DNA from: Atriophallophorus winterbourni
Taxonomy: Eukaryota > Platyhelminthes > Trematoda > Plagiorchiida > Microphallidae
Reading direction: 5' to 3'
Assembly (NCBI GenBank): GCA_013407085.1
Contig: JACCGJ010000557.1
Location: forward strand, 1 to 64,000
Length of the DNA stretch: 64,000 nucleotides
The position numbers were made by a program, and so were the translations under genes. The notes below the pieces were generated by a model that saw nothing but the letters and a program-made list of their open reading frames with translations, made no database searches and had not been told where the DNA came from. Positions within the stretch are counted from its first letter, which is position 1. The number at the start of each line of letters is the position of its first letter. Shown piece by piece: positions 44,401 through 54,866 of the stretch.

Positions 44401-44788
44401 ATATGGTGCTGACCCTACTCTTCAAACTGTTTCTGACCTTTCCCCTCACCAATCCACTCTTAACAACTCACCGCTTGTCAATTCCAGCCGTAGAAAAGAC
44501 CGCGCTGAACATGTTGTAACATCCTTACAGGTCACTTTCTGAAACCAAGAACCTCTGCTCACATCGCAGCTATGTTAGAATTCTCACGCAGATAGGCCAA
44601 TAAGCTGCAATGGCTCTTACCGTAGACAATCTAACTATTGATATTTGCTGTTTATCGGAAACGTGCGTATATGATCCGTATATAACTATTGAACTTATTG
44701 CTCTGAATTTACCGCTAGTTTTTGCGCTGCTACGGTGATTCTGTAGCTGTCAGTTCAGGACAAGGGTTGGTATAGTGCTGAATACACG

Positions 44789-44863
44789 TACTTACTTACT
44801 TACTTTGTGCGACTATCTCCTCTTGGAAGATGAGTCGGCTTCAATGAAGATTCTTGGGATTCT
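44789..44863 (-). mobile_element. Short retroposon of the GTGCGACTATC family, with target-site duplication
   Basis: A 75-bp insertion flanked by TGAATACACG at 44779-44788 and again at 44864-44873. It consists of TACTTACTTACTTACT followed by the TTGTGCGACTATCTCC end. On the minus strand it reads as a truncated element with an (AGTA)n tail, the normal outcome of target-primed reverse transcription. Confidence 0.75.
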
Positions 44864-45252
44864 TGAATACACGTGCCGAATCCGGTCTAATAGATTGGAG
44901 TTTTTGCAATAGCATCATGTGCGCAGCTAGACTAGACACTAATATTAGACCAAACTCAAAAGAAACTTGTTTATTGTAGCAACTTACGCCACGACTAGCA
45001 CCGAATCCAGAAGAACGACTTCTACGACGATCGATATGCCCTTTTACGACGTGGAGAAAGCTCCGATATTGTTATTTTAACGAGAGATATGAATGCCAGA
45101 CTGGGTCGATTAGATACACCTGAATCACAATTAGGTGGCACGTTTCGCCTTGAAGGCCAACACAGAGATAATGGTGAACAAGTTATAATTCTGTACACAA
45201 TCTCGATTATTCATTAGCAGCACTTCCTTTCGACATAAAAGATGTCAATGTG

Positions 45253-45352
45253 TCAATCTGTCTAGGCCTGGGCAACCTGACAGTATCTTAGCCCATGTGC
45301 AGTCTCTGACTGTACGGCACTTTGCCTGGGTCAGGCTTGTGCGTTCATTCAT
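45253..45352 (+). mobile_element. 5'-truncated S1 insertion with target-site duplication
   Basis: The S1 3' half (core to GGCTTGTGCG) is flanked by TCAATGTG at 45245-45252 and 45353-45360. It ends in a short CATTCATTCA tail. This supports S1 being a retroposed SINE-like element with a simple-repeat tail. Confidence 0.7.
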
Positions 45353-46647
45353 TCAATGTGCATGGCGCTCACTGGATGAAAACTAACCTTTGGCCCAAAT
45401 CGATCATATTGGCATAAGTGCTCGCTTGAGAGGTTGCATTGAGGACTGCCGCTTCTTTTGAATACCTACATAGATTCAGATAATCTTGTGCAATATACGA
45501 AGCCTTCGAATGGGAAACGCATTGTAGTCGAAAAATTCTCTCAGCTCGCAGTTCAATAAATCTATAGAACCGCCTTGAGTAACTTACTCCCAGTTGCTGT
45601 GTGGAACAAGATAGCAGGGATTAAGCGGGTGCCGCAATATCAGCTAGTGACTACACAATTAACCCAAAAGTCCCACTGGATTTCATAGCGCTCTATAGAA
45701 ATTCTTCACCGGTGACGCCAATTACCTCATGGTCCTGGACACAATACAGAACGTAGACGTGTAAGGAATGTATTTAAACGGAGCTTAAGATTAGACAGAG
45801 AAAAGTAGTTGCTAAATAAGGTCGAACAAATGGAAATAGCAAATAAGGCTGGTAACGTGCAAAACTTCTTACAACTTTTTCGATCGATGGGCCCAACGAA
45901 CAAAGGAGTGAGTGAGACCATCGCTGAAATAGACGGTTCTCTTTTTAAAAATAAGAATTCCCGCTTCTCACGCTGGGCCGAACATTTTGAAGAGCAATTC
46001 AGCTGGCCGGCTGCACGAAACGATTTAAAGCTGCTGGCCCAGACAACATACCGCCTGTTTTGTTCAAAGAACGTGGCCAAGTCTAGATCAGCACATTAGG
46101 CGATCTTCCCGTGAAGTGTGGTTGTCAGAATCCGTCCCTCCGAGTTGGAAAGAATCGGTTATAATAGCATATTTAAAAAGGTGTGCGAAGCTCCTATTCT
46201 AAACACCGTGGGACAAGCCTCACTCCCGTCATTACGGGATTATTAGCGTCCATATGCCTTCCAAGATTAACATCGCATAGGGAATCACAGACCGGAGAGC
46301 AGCAAGCTGGCATCCGGCCTGGCAGAGGCTATGTCGACCACATTTTTACTCTTCGACAGATTTTAGAACTGAGTCACACATATCGGCAGCCGACGATAGC
46401 CATCTTTTTAGACCTTAAAGGAGCATTTGATTCAGTCGATCGAAATGTGATGTTTAACACCTTGCTGTGCAAAGGCACTTTATGCTCAAACACCGGGATG
46501 CGTTAGGGTTTACAACGACCTTTCACCCAAATTCCCAACCACAAGTGGCGTCTGACAAGGATGTCCGATTTCTCCCTTTGTAATTGATGATATCATAGAA
46601 TTCAGCACCGGAGCCCCAGCTTTCGGAGTTCACATAGTGCCAGGTGG

Positions 46648-46693
46648 CAAGCACAAGCCTGATCCAGGCAAAGTGCCGCACAGTCTGGGACTA
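46648..46693 (-). repeat. S1 3' piece inside LINE H
   Basis: AAGCACAAGCCTGATCCAGG through GCCGCACAGTCTGGGACTA interrupts the RT just before the DDIVLL block. Confidence 0.68.
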
Positions 46694-47729
46694 TGATGAT
46701 ATAGTTCTGCTCTTCGACTCGTACACAGATGCTCAGGCGATACTGAGCAAGCTAGCTAGTATTGTGCTCGCATTTGGAATGTGTTTTACACCGTCTAAGT
46801 GCAGTGTCCTGCTGCATGACATCGACTTATCAAGCAGCACTTTATTACTTGACAATCAGGCGCTTTAAATTGTAGATCGTTTTATGTATTTCGGTAGTGG
46901 TATCAATAATTCAGCGTCGTTAGATGAGGAGGTCTCAGCACACATTTCTAAAGCGACCGTAGCGTTCTGCAACCTAGCTCACCTCTTGTGTCAGAAAGGT
47001 CTGTCTCTGTTACTTCATGGTAGAGTTTACAAAGCGACCGTTCGGGCTGTATTACTGTATGGGTGCGAAACTTGGACCTTACGTAAAGAACACATTAGGC
47101 GCCTTTAAGTATTTGATAACGGATGTATCCACAACACACTAGGAGTTAGCTGTTACAATCTCATACGCAACGATGCTCTCCGAAATAAGTTCTTCGGTAG
47201 TAATGTATAGAGAAGCAGACAAACCTGCATAGGTTACGCTGGTTGAGTCACGTTTTATGAATTTCGGACCACCGACTTCCGAAACGGATTCATTCACATC
47301 CCGATTGGCGTAAATCTCGTGGTAGCCAAACCGTCACATGGCATAGGCAGTTAAAAACCCTTACTAGTATCCTTTCCAAAGTCGGCGCAGCGCGTCTCCC
47401 AGGATGGGGTCCCCGTGATCAGATATCGCAATGTTTAGCTACGCTTCAGGATATGTTCCGAGACCGTGTTTAGTGACGGTCTCGCACTAAGCATCTTTTT
47501 GGAGTCTTTGCTGAACCTTGTATGTTGTCAAGCGGTGACGAGAAAAGCTTGCTATGATGAATGGCAGTGAAAGCCGTTAGGAAGCTGTCATGCTGATGTC
47601 GCTCTAATCGTTCACGAAACTTGTTTGAATTCATGTTCCATTCGAGTTGTAGGTACCTCTTCCCAGTTTGTTTGTGCCAACTCTTCTATAGAATCTGTAG
47701 CTATTTAAGTCCCACCCTCCCCATTTTTA

Positions 47730-48170
47730 GGATTTTACTTTTACATGGCTGTGTGGCAAACACTTGGTACATGTTACCAGTGTAATGCTGTCTCTAATGA
47801 TAACGAAACCGCCTGATTCGGGAGGAACAATCTCTCCAACAGCGTTTACAGCGGTAGGTAGTAGTCGGTCGAACGGTGTTAGTTGCATGCTCATGGTGTG
47901 ATCTACGATTAGTAGCCGAAAGCGGTAACTGCTCATCCCAAACTTGCTGACGACACTTTAAACAGCGACTGCAAAGTGAATGGTCGAAATTAAGTTCTTC
48001 ACAAAGCGTAGGGTTGTAAGCTTTTATACGTCGTTTGCAAACGTCTTTGCACCACAATGTCGGTCTGCCCAATGGCCAACTTCCTGATTTTAACTCACCG
48101 TAGAGTATAGATTTTCGAATACAGCCGCTTTCTATTATGCACACAATTGCTATTTGGTACAAAAACATTT
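47730..48170 (-). mobile_element. RTE-like LINE C-terminal fragment with zinc-finger end
   Basis: A minus-strand frame contains LYGELKSGSWPLGRP, CKRRIKAYNP, KCRQQVWDE and a terminal YRCKRCWRDCSSRIRRFRYH. The last is a C-x2-C-x13-type finger like those ending many RTE proteins. It is short, isolated and without RT motifs. Confidence 0.55.
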
Positions 48171-48599
48171 AAGTATGACGAGTAGTACCATCACTGCGGA
48201 AGAGAGTCCCTTTCAATCGTCAAACGCAATACGCTCATCATTAGCTCTTCAACTCATCTGTGGTTTAGACGTTGTGTAGCGAACCGGCACCGAAGTACAT
48301 GAACACAGAAAAATATTCAATAACAGAACTCTGAAGGCAACTGGTGGTCACCTATCGAGTTTCCATTACACTCACTTACGCGCTATAGTTTAGAGCATTA
48401 GCAATTAAACGGCATATTGCTGATTGGAAAAAGAGTATATTGAGTTTAAATTGTAGTAGGCTCACGCAGGAGTGCCTTTCAGCCGGAAAGATACATTACA
48501 TACTGGAACGAAGTGCCTAAACCTCAAATAGAACAGACATTCAATCGTGTCGTGAACGAGTAGAGCGACAACAGTACGAAATCTTCCTTGTGGTTTTCC

Positions 48600-48820
48600 C
48601 GGCCACGCACAATGACAAGATATCTTCGTCCCTTCATTTGACAACACACAAGATTAATCAAACAGTCTAAGATGCCAACAAGAAGACCGCGACTGAACAA
48701 AATTTGAGCCATATCATTAAGAGTAAAAAGCCACTGTAAATTCTTATATGCTGGTCCCCAACCTGGAAGACTGGTCGTCACAACTGTAGCTAGGTCAACA
48801 GTCAAATGCGGTCTAAATTA
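48600..48820. repeat. Dispersed repeat, second copy of 40300-40500
   Basis: Diverged similarity in the same orientation over about 200 bp, including GATTAATCAAACA, CGACTGAACA and an AACTGTAGCTAG block. No coding function was identified. Confidence 0.45.
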
Positions 48821-48959
48821 GCCAGAGAATCCTCATAAAACTAGGTCTTCAGCATAAACAACGTTAAAAGATTATTTACTGCTATGTATTTAAATGCTCG
48901 TTGTTGTTCTGGCAGCTATGCTTGTCTCGACTATAGCGTCGATTAAAAAATTGAACAAA

Positions 48960-49490
48960 AATGGAGAAATTCGACACCATTACCCGTAGGAAAGTTGACT
49001 GACAGGCTCGGGCACACTTTACCCCTCTCGAATAAAGGCGCGAGACTTATTCGCCTGGGGTTGAAAATAGGTGTAATTTTAGATTTTCCCCAACACCGAG
49101 AAATACATTTTGTCCACCGTATCTCATGGAAAAGGTCAATCAATGGCAACCCTCCTTGAACAGAACGTGGGAGAGCCCATAAGGAGAGCTGCTTTGATTT
49201 TTCTCAGTGATTTAACGCAGTGCTGGATTTCCGCTTCGCTCCGAAGCGTCAAATCATCTGGCCAGGGTTCACAACACGGAGTAAAAGACAACGGGCCAAC
49301 TGCAGCTGGTCAGCTAAATTGCTTACGATAATGTTTGGCCGGACAAGAGCAGGCGCGCTGCTCTCTGTGATATTCTCACTGACTGCAATGATTTCAGAAC
49401 CTGTAAACCGAATCGAGTGGAGCAGTTTTCTGACGATACTTTTCAATGTCTATGCTATCCTAATTGATCAAATACTAAGCGTGCGAAAAA
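48960..49490 (-). mobile_element. RTE-like LINE fragment, RT N-terminus
   Basis: In shifting minus-strand frames: ADQLQLAR, then LRSEAEIQHCVKSLRKIKAA, then a degraded PDG region, then IDLFHEIRWTKC and KSKITPIFNP. This is the order of RT fingers in the RTE clade, parallel to SLKRHRASGADVLLPSLFK in H'. No palm is present. Confidence 0.6.
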
Positions 49491-49499
49491 AATTTCAAA

Positions 49500-50324
49500 A
49501 TCCAATAAAGTGAAACTACAAAAACGAGCAGCTTTTTAAGCTCATTTGCATATTTCGCTTTCTTTTTTACGCGTAAGGGTAGGTCTGACTCATCGGCATG
49601 AGATTAGCATCAACATAGCACCGAAACTTTGTTAGCGCACTTTAATGTACGGACAACAGGAATGTGACGTATACATGATATAATTGAACTTGTTAGACGC
49701 TGTTTGTCGAAACCCCATAGACATTAATCTTAAAGGTTAGTTAATTTGGTTGCGGTACGAATATAAACAGGAAACAATGAAGTTTCTAGCATTTGTAGCG
49801 GCCTGGACAAGAGAATCTTCGGTTGTGTGGCCGCTGGCGTGGATACAAATCTGATTTGACACATAACAATGAAACAAAAATGTACGCGAAAATATCAGTC
49901 CCAGAATACTGTAGGCAATTATATGGATAATTTGTCGAATAAAATGGCATACGCAATTTCATATACTTCCTTGTGAGTTAAAATGAGATATTTGATGAAT
50001 CAATTAGGTCACATGACCAAATAAAAACACTATCAGACTTACGGTTAGGGACTTTATTGATGGGCTTAAATCTCATTTTTTGATCTCGGATTTTTCTAAA
50101 ACGGGAAGAAAAAATTAGTTTACAGGTAGTGCAATAAAAATTGAAAACTGATGTATCGGAATATCAGTCACGTTAATTTTTTAATTCTAACGGACATACT
50201 TTTTTGCAAAATTATTGGGGAAAGTTATTCGAAGGTTTTCGGTTTGTTGGACTCAACTAAATCTTCGTCGAGGTGTAGGCCAACAACTTATCCGACCGCA
50301 CTTTCAAATTGCGCACACTTTTTT
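49500..50324. other. AT-rich spacer, nothing recognised
   Basis: No coding frame of protein character and no member of the listed repeat families was seen. Confidence 0.3.
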
Positions 50325-50400
50325 AAAGTTCAGTTCAGTTTGCACCGGACATTATGTGGCTAATGAGCCAATCAAGTGTCCAGATTTCTTTCTGTGGTAT
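50325..50400 (-). repeat. CR1 A/B-family tail fragment
   Basis: AAGTTCAGTTCAGTTTGCAC, GGACATTATGTGGCTAATG and TGTCCAGATTTCTTTC match the 3' tails of copies A and B. It directly precedes gypsy element J. Confidence 0.65.
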
Positions 50401-50447
50401 GCCACATATGAGAGTTCATTATTTCAAACAATGTCTTCACAAATATC

Positions 50448-52110
50448 TTGAGGCATGAGAGTAATCTGGAATGCAACAGAATATCTTCCTTTGTGGTCAA
50501 ACACCAGGTCGAACACCACATTGTCACACGTGGCCCTCTAGTTTTTGCCAAACCACGTAGACTATTTCCAAACAAACTGGCGGTTCCCAAACAAGAGTTT
50601 GAACATATGTTGGAGCCAGGAATCATCCGCCCGTCGACCTCACCATGGGCTTCTCCGCTACATATTGTTGAAAAAAGTACCGCAGATACTTGGCGCCCAT
50701 GCAGAGATTATACGGCACTTAATCGCATTACGGTACCAGACTGTTACCCCATTCCACACATCCACGATTTTACGGCGTCCCTAAACGGAAAAACCGTGTC
50801 CTCGAAGCTTGACCTAGTACGCGCCTATCACCAAATCCCCGTTGCGAAGGAAGATATCCCTAAAACGGCTGTCACGACACCATTTGGCTTATATGAATTC
50901 GTACGAATGCTATTTGGTCTCCGAAATGTCGCACACACTTTTCAGCGTTTTATGGATCAAGTATTTAAGGGATTGCCCTTCGTATACGTTTATATTGATG
51001 ACGTGCTAATTGCTAGCAACACATCGACAGAACATGTTGAGCATCTTCGAGAGGTTTTTCAGCGTCTATCTCAGTATGGAATTATCGTGAATCCAGATAA
51101 ATGCATCTTTCCTGTGGAAACACTAGACTTTCTCGGTCATCACATCGATTCCACCGGAATTAAACCCGTTGAACAGGAATTCTTTGCCATCCGTGATTAT
51201 CCATGCCCGAGTTCAATCCGCCAGTTGCGTCGATTTTGGGCCTAGTCAACTACTACAGACGATTCATTCCCCATTGCGCGAAGTTAGCTCAACCGCTTAC
51301 AGATTTACTTCGCTCCAAAGAAAGAAATTTTTCAATGAATCCACAAGCGATCGATTCTTTTGACGCGCTTAAATCCGCCCTTGAGCAGGCGACAACTCTG
51401 ACTTATATATCAGCTAAGACAGATGCTCCCTCATCGCTTTCTACCGATGCATTAAACGAAGTGGTAGGCGCAGTACTCCAACAAGAGGTCGATAACACGA
51501 TTAGACCCTTAGCCTTCTTCTCACGCCGACTACAGCCAGCGCAGGCACGATATAGTACCTTTGGTCGCGATTTCCTCGCTGTTTATTATTCCATTCGCCA
51601 TTTCCGGCATTTACTCGAAGGTCGCAGTTCCACTGTTTACACCGAAACAAACCGCTAACGTTTGCACTCGCCACAAATTTCGATCGTTATTCACCGCGAG
51701 AGATTCGTCAATTAGACTACATCTCCCGATTCACGAGCGACATTCGTTACATATTCGGCTCGTCAAACACAGTGGCGGATACGTTTTATCGGATTCAACT
51801 GAGTGCCATCGACCTGCCTGAAACCGATTTGGAACAACTAGCACGTTCGCAGCAATCTGATCGGATACCGAGTCGCTATGAAACTTCAGATATGGGAAAA
51901 ATCAGCCGAATCTCGATACCCGATTCTCCACATTACCTGTTTTGTGACATGGCAACAGGGAAACTGCGTCCGATCGTCCAATCCATCAAGGAAACCCCCT
52001 TTACCCCCGTGTATCTAACAAACTGACCCTAACAGGCAAACCCGATCTGGTCGTAGAGGCCATTTTCCATCAAGGTTTGATGACTTCATAGCCTAACGAT
52101 TTCTTCGAGC
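50448..52110 (+). pseudogene. Ty3/gypsy pol (J): RT-RNase H, integrase deleted
   Basis: RT blocks are [39 protein letters not shown]-like [26 protein letters not shown], the catalytic YIDD at 50992-51003 and NPDKCIF. A TAG at about 51244 and a shift interrupt the connection. The frame from 51203 then covers [20 protein letters not shown] and the RNase H region ([36 protein letters not shown]). Another shift lies near 51650. Around 51985 the sequence jumps from the end of RNase H to the extreme C-terminus, so the integrase zinc finger and catalytic core are lost. Confidence 0.75.
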
Positions 52111-52147
52111 GTCTTCTTTAGGCCCGACGCTCCAGGGGGGAGTACTA

Positions 52148-52482
52148 TGGCATTTTTTGTAAACATTTTTTGTTTGTATCAACCAATGTACACTTTTTGA
52201 ATCGTACCCGGATTTTACGAATATAAATTTTTGTCCGCTCGGAGTTGCCCTTCTCATCTCCTCTGATACCCGTACTGCGTGCTTGGAATTCTGACTGTGG
52301 ATTGTGGAAGGATTGCTTGCTTGCTATAACAGGACCGCTCCATATTTCAGCCGCACCTAATTCTTGGATTTACCGCGGTTGCTTCTGGTCATAATACTTC
52401 GACGTCTGGACCGGAGTAGTCAATTGCCAAGCCGGGGAGAATCGCTTTCAATTCAATCGAAGTAATATTGTGAGTGGTTACA
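52148..52482 (+). repeat. 3' LTR of gypsy element J
   Basis: Begins TGGCATTTTTTGTAAAC five bases after the purine tract and ends GAGTGGTTACA. The start and end are inferred from TG..CA and the purine tract, because no second LTR is present to compare with. Confidence 0.55.
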
Positions 52483-52619
52483 TTTTTACTTTTTACACAC
52501 ATACACCACACCCTCACCAATAGGTACGGAGAAACATTAGTGCGTTACAAAGACAACATGAGGATCATACCAACTATTCACGTGCGGATAGATATCAGGA
52601 AATAATGAAGGCCGCACAG

Positions 52620-53815
52620 AGTCGAGTCCATTCTTGAAACCCCCTACCGAAGTAGAACAAACATCTTCTTCAGGAAAACGATTCCAGTAATTTACTACCC
52701 TTTGACTAATGAATTACATACGAACATTTGACTTGACATGTCGCTTGGCCAGTTTTAATGGGTAGCCTCGAGTACTCATATCGGCGCCAGAGCGTACATC
52801 ACTTAGATCAATAGTACTGAAACCTGTCATGATTTTAAAGGTTTCAATGTGATCCCCACGTAACCGCCTTTTTTTAGTAAGAATAGATCTAGATTCAGCA
52901 ATCGTTACTCATTCGACCCAAAAATTGCCCTATAGTCATACGAGTAGCTAGATGTTGAACATATTCTAGCTTGGCAATATCTTTTTCCAAATGAGGTGAC
53001 CTTACTTGAATGCAATACTCGAGATGTGGTCTCGCGACCGCTTTGATTAACTGTATGAAAACCTCGGGGGACCTGAAGGATAAAACTAATCGAAGGCGAA
53101 AAAGCTCGCTCCTAGCGCTCTGCGCAGCAGCTGCACATTGATCGGCCCATTCAAAGTCCGCTGAAACCTTTATACCCAAGTCACGAACTTTTAGCACCCC
53201 ATTTATCTCAAGTATACCATCAGGTCCAGCAACCTCTAACTTCTTATTGACTGTAGACAAGAGATAGCCTTTAGTGAAGTTAACTGGTAGATCCCACGTA
53301 GCAGACCACTTGATGACCTTTTCTTTATACTCAAAAAGATCCTGTTCATCAGTGATCCGACAAACTTGAAATCATACGCAAAAATACAGCAGAGACACTT
53401 AAGCGACGCTGCCAAATCATCGATGAAACTGAGGAAAAGTAGCGGTCCGAGTACGGACTTTTACTTTCGCCGAATACATATTGCCTATCCTGACACGAAA
53501 GAATCTATTGCTTAGTAAGCCTATTGTCCATTTCTTCAAGAGACCATTGATACCCATATAACCAAGTTTGGTTGCAAGCAATCTGTGGTTTACTGAATCA
53601 AAAACCTTGCAAATGTCCAAGTAAAAAACTTCAACTTGTTGGCCTTTATCTAGCCTCATGGTAACCTCGTTAGGAAAACATAAGAGGTTTGTTAGGCACG
53701 ACTTCCCTTTATGAAAGCCGTGCTGAGCAGAGTTCAGCAACGAGTAAACAACTAGATTGCGACAGATTTTTTCCTTAATAAGTTTCTCCAGCATTTTACA
53801 TAGGATGCTAGTAAG
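52620..53815 (-). pseudogene. CR1-like LINE fragment, RT palm to thumb
   Basis: The minus strand encodes MLEKLIKEKICRNL, QHGFHKGKSCLTNLLCF, YLDICKVFDSVNHRLLATK (53794-53417) and, after a gap that has lost the FADD region, KVRDLGIKVSADFEWADQC and RPHLEYCIQVRSPHLEKDI (53260-52895). Degraded C-terminal remnants follow. It is related to, but distinct from, the A/B family. Confidence 0.68.
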
Positions 53816-53979
53816 ACGAATAAGTAAGGCCCGAATAACAACATTGTAATCCCACGCCTTAGCAACCTGGGCTACCGACCACCGTTTGACCGATCACAAT
53901 TAAACATTTATTACCTGTTCCCCGGACTTACACCTTTGAGTAGCTGTGTTTGACCGACCAGTTCGGAAGAAGACAGCAA

Positions 53980-54361
53980 CATCTGTTGTAGAGGTATATA
54001 AGTTTGTGTTTAATTAGCTGGCTAAGTGATAATGACTTCCATGTCATCAGCGAATAAGAACAGTTTACTATGGTAAATGACGTCATGTATGTTATCTATA
54101 TATATAAGAAACAGTAAGGGCCCTAATACGCTATCTTGTATCGCCATACTGGGAATACGTAGGCTGCGAGATCTGTGGCCATTGACTTCAACAGAGTAAG
54201 TGCGATTGGTAAGAAGTTAACCAGAGATTTCCACCGATGCCATATGATTCAAATTTCGATAATAATAACTTGTGAGGAACAGAATCAAATGCTTTAGTTA
54301 TGTCTATGAAGACAACTTTATCTGCCAGACCTTCCTCAATCGAGTTGGTAATAATCAACTC
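53980..54361 (-). pseudogene. LINE RT fragment of the E/F type
   Basis: The minus strand gives VVFIDITKAFDSVPHKLLLSK, a degraded SGVxQGS region and LFLFADDMEVIIT near 54050. Several stops occur. It matches E and F more than the A/B family. Confidence 0.55.
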
Positions 54362-54494
54362 ACTCATTAATTATAATATACTCTTTGTGCACGTGCGGTC
54401 TTCATTCTTATGTGGTTTTCCCGGAGTCAAAATTGTATGTGGATATAACTGAAACCCACTCATCCTTAAGATCCATTCTTCACTATCCACTACA
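54362..54494 (+). repeat. Inverted LTR fragment related to gypsy K
   Basis: This reads as the reverse complement of the K LTR: ATTAATTATAATATACTC, then GGAGTCAAAATTGTATGTGG, then CTATCCACTACA. It covers about 133 of roughly 205 bp and lies 115 bp outside the 3' LTR of K in opposite orientation. It is diverged and must come from a separate insertion. Confidence 0.68.
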
Positions 54495-54608
54495 AACGCG
54501 AGAACTAACAACATCGATGCGGTTAACAAGGTGAAATAAGTAGAGTTCACTGTTAGAGGAGGATTCAAGCGATTTACCTGTTGGACAAACGGGGTAAAAT
54601 GGTTCACG

Positions 54609-54815
54609 TGTAGTTGGATAGCGAGGAATAGATTCTGAGGCTGCGTGTGTTCCAGTTATATCCACATACAATTTTGACTCCCAAACAACCACAGAAGAGC
54701 GAAAACCGTGCGTAGACAAAGAGTGTATTATAATTAATGCGAGGTTACTAACAAGAAAATTTTGAATTACAAAATTATTGATTACTATTGATTAAATATT
54801 TGAACGGTCACCACA
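54609..54815 (-). repeat. 3' LTR of gypsy K
   Basis: On the minus strand it begins TGTGGTGACCGTTC right after the purine tract. It differs from the 5' LTR by scattered substitutions and small indels, indicating some age since insertion. Confidence 0.85.
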
Positions 54816-54866
54816 GATTCCCCTCCTAGAGCGTCGAACAAGAAAAAGACGCTCGAAAAGAAAACA

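Larger units (their letters stand above)
44410..47480 (+). pseudogene. RTE-like LINE H, near full length, heavily decayed
   Basis: It reads in plus orientation with many stops. The N-terminal endonuclease has a block like DNLTIDICCLSET at about 44625-44660, later SDIVILTRDMNARLGRLD (about 45055-45110). The RT has RWAEHFEEQFSW, PPSWKESVI, GEQQAGIRPGRGYVDHIF, FLDLKGAFDSVDRN, DDIVLLFDSYTDA and LLYGCETWTLRKEH. It ends with ARLPGWGPRDQ near 47395-47425. Two short retroposons have inserted into it (44789-44863 and 45253-45352). A third S1 piece at 46648-46693 replaces sequence just before the RT active site. Confidence 0.72.
50401..52482 (+). mobile_element. Ty3/gypsy LTR retrotransposon J, truncated
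   Basis: Pol sequence (RT and RNase H) is followed by a short C-terminal piece, a purine tract AGGGGGGAG at 52134-52142 and a 3' LTR. The 5' LTR, gag, protease and most of the integrase are absent. The LTR sequence is unrelated to that of element K, so the two represent different lineages. Confidence 0.8.

Noticed and set aside
54030..54060. CTGATGA on the minus strand
   Set aside because: It is the codons of the RT active-site FADDM motif and no GAAA element follows at the right distance.
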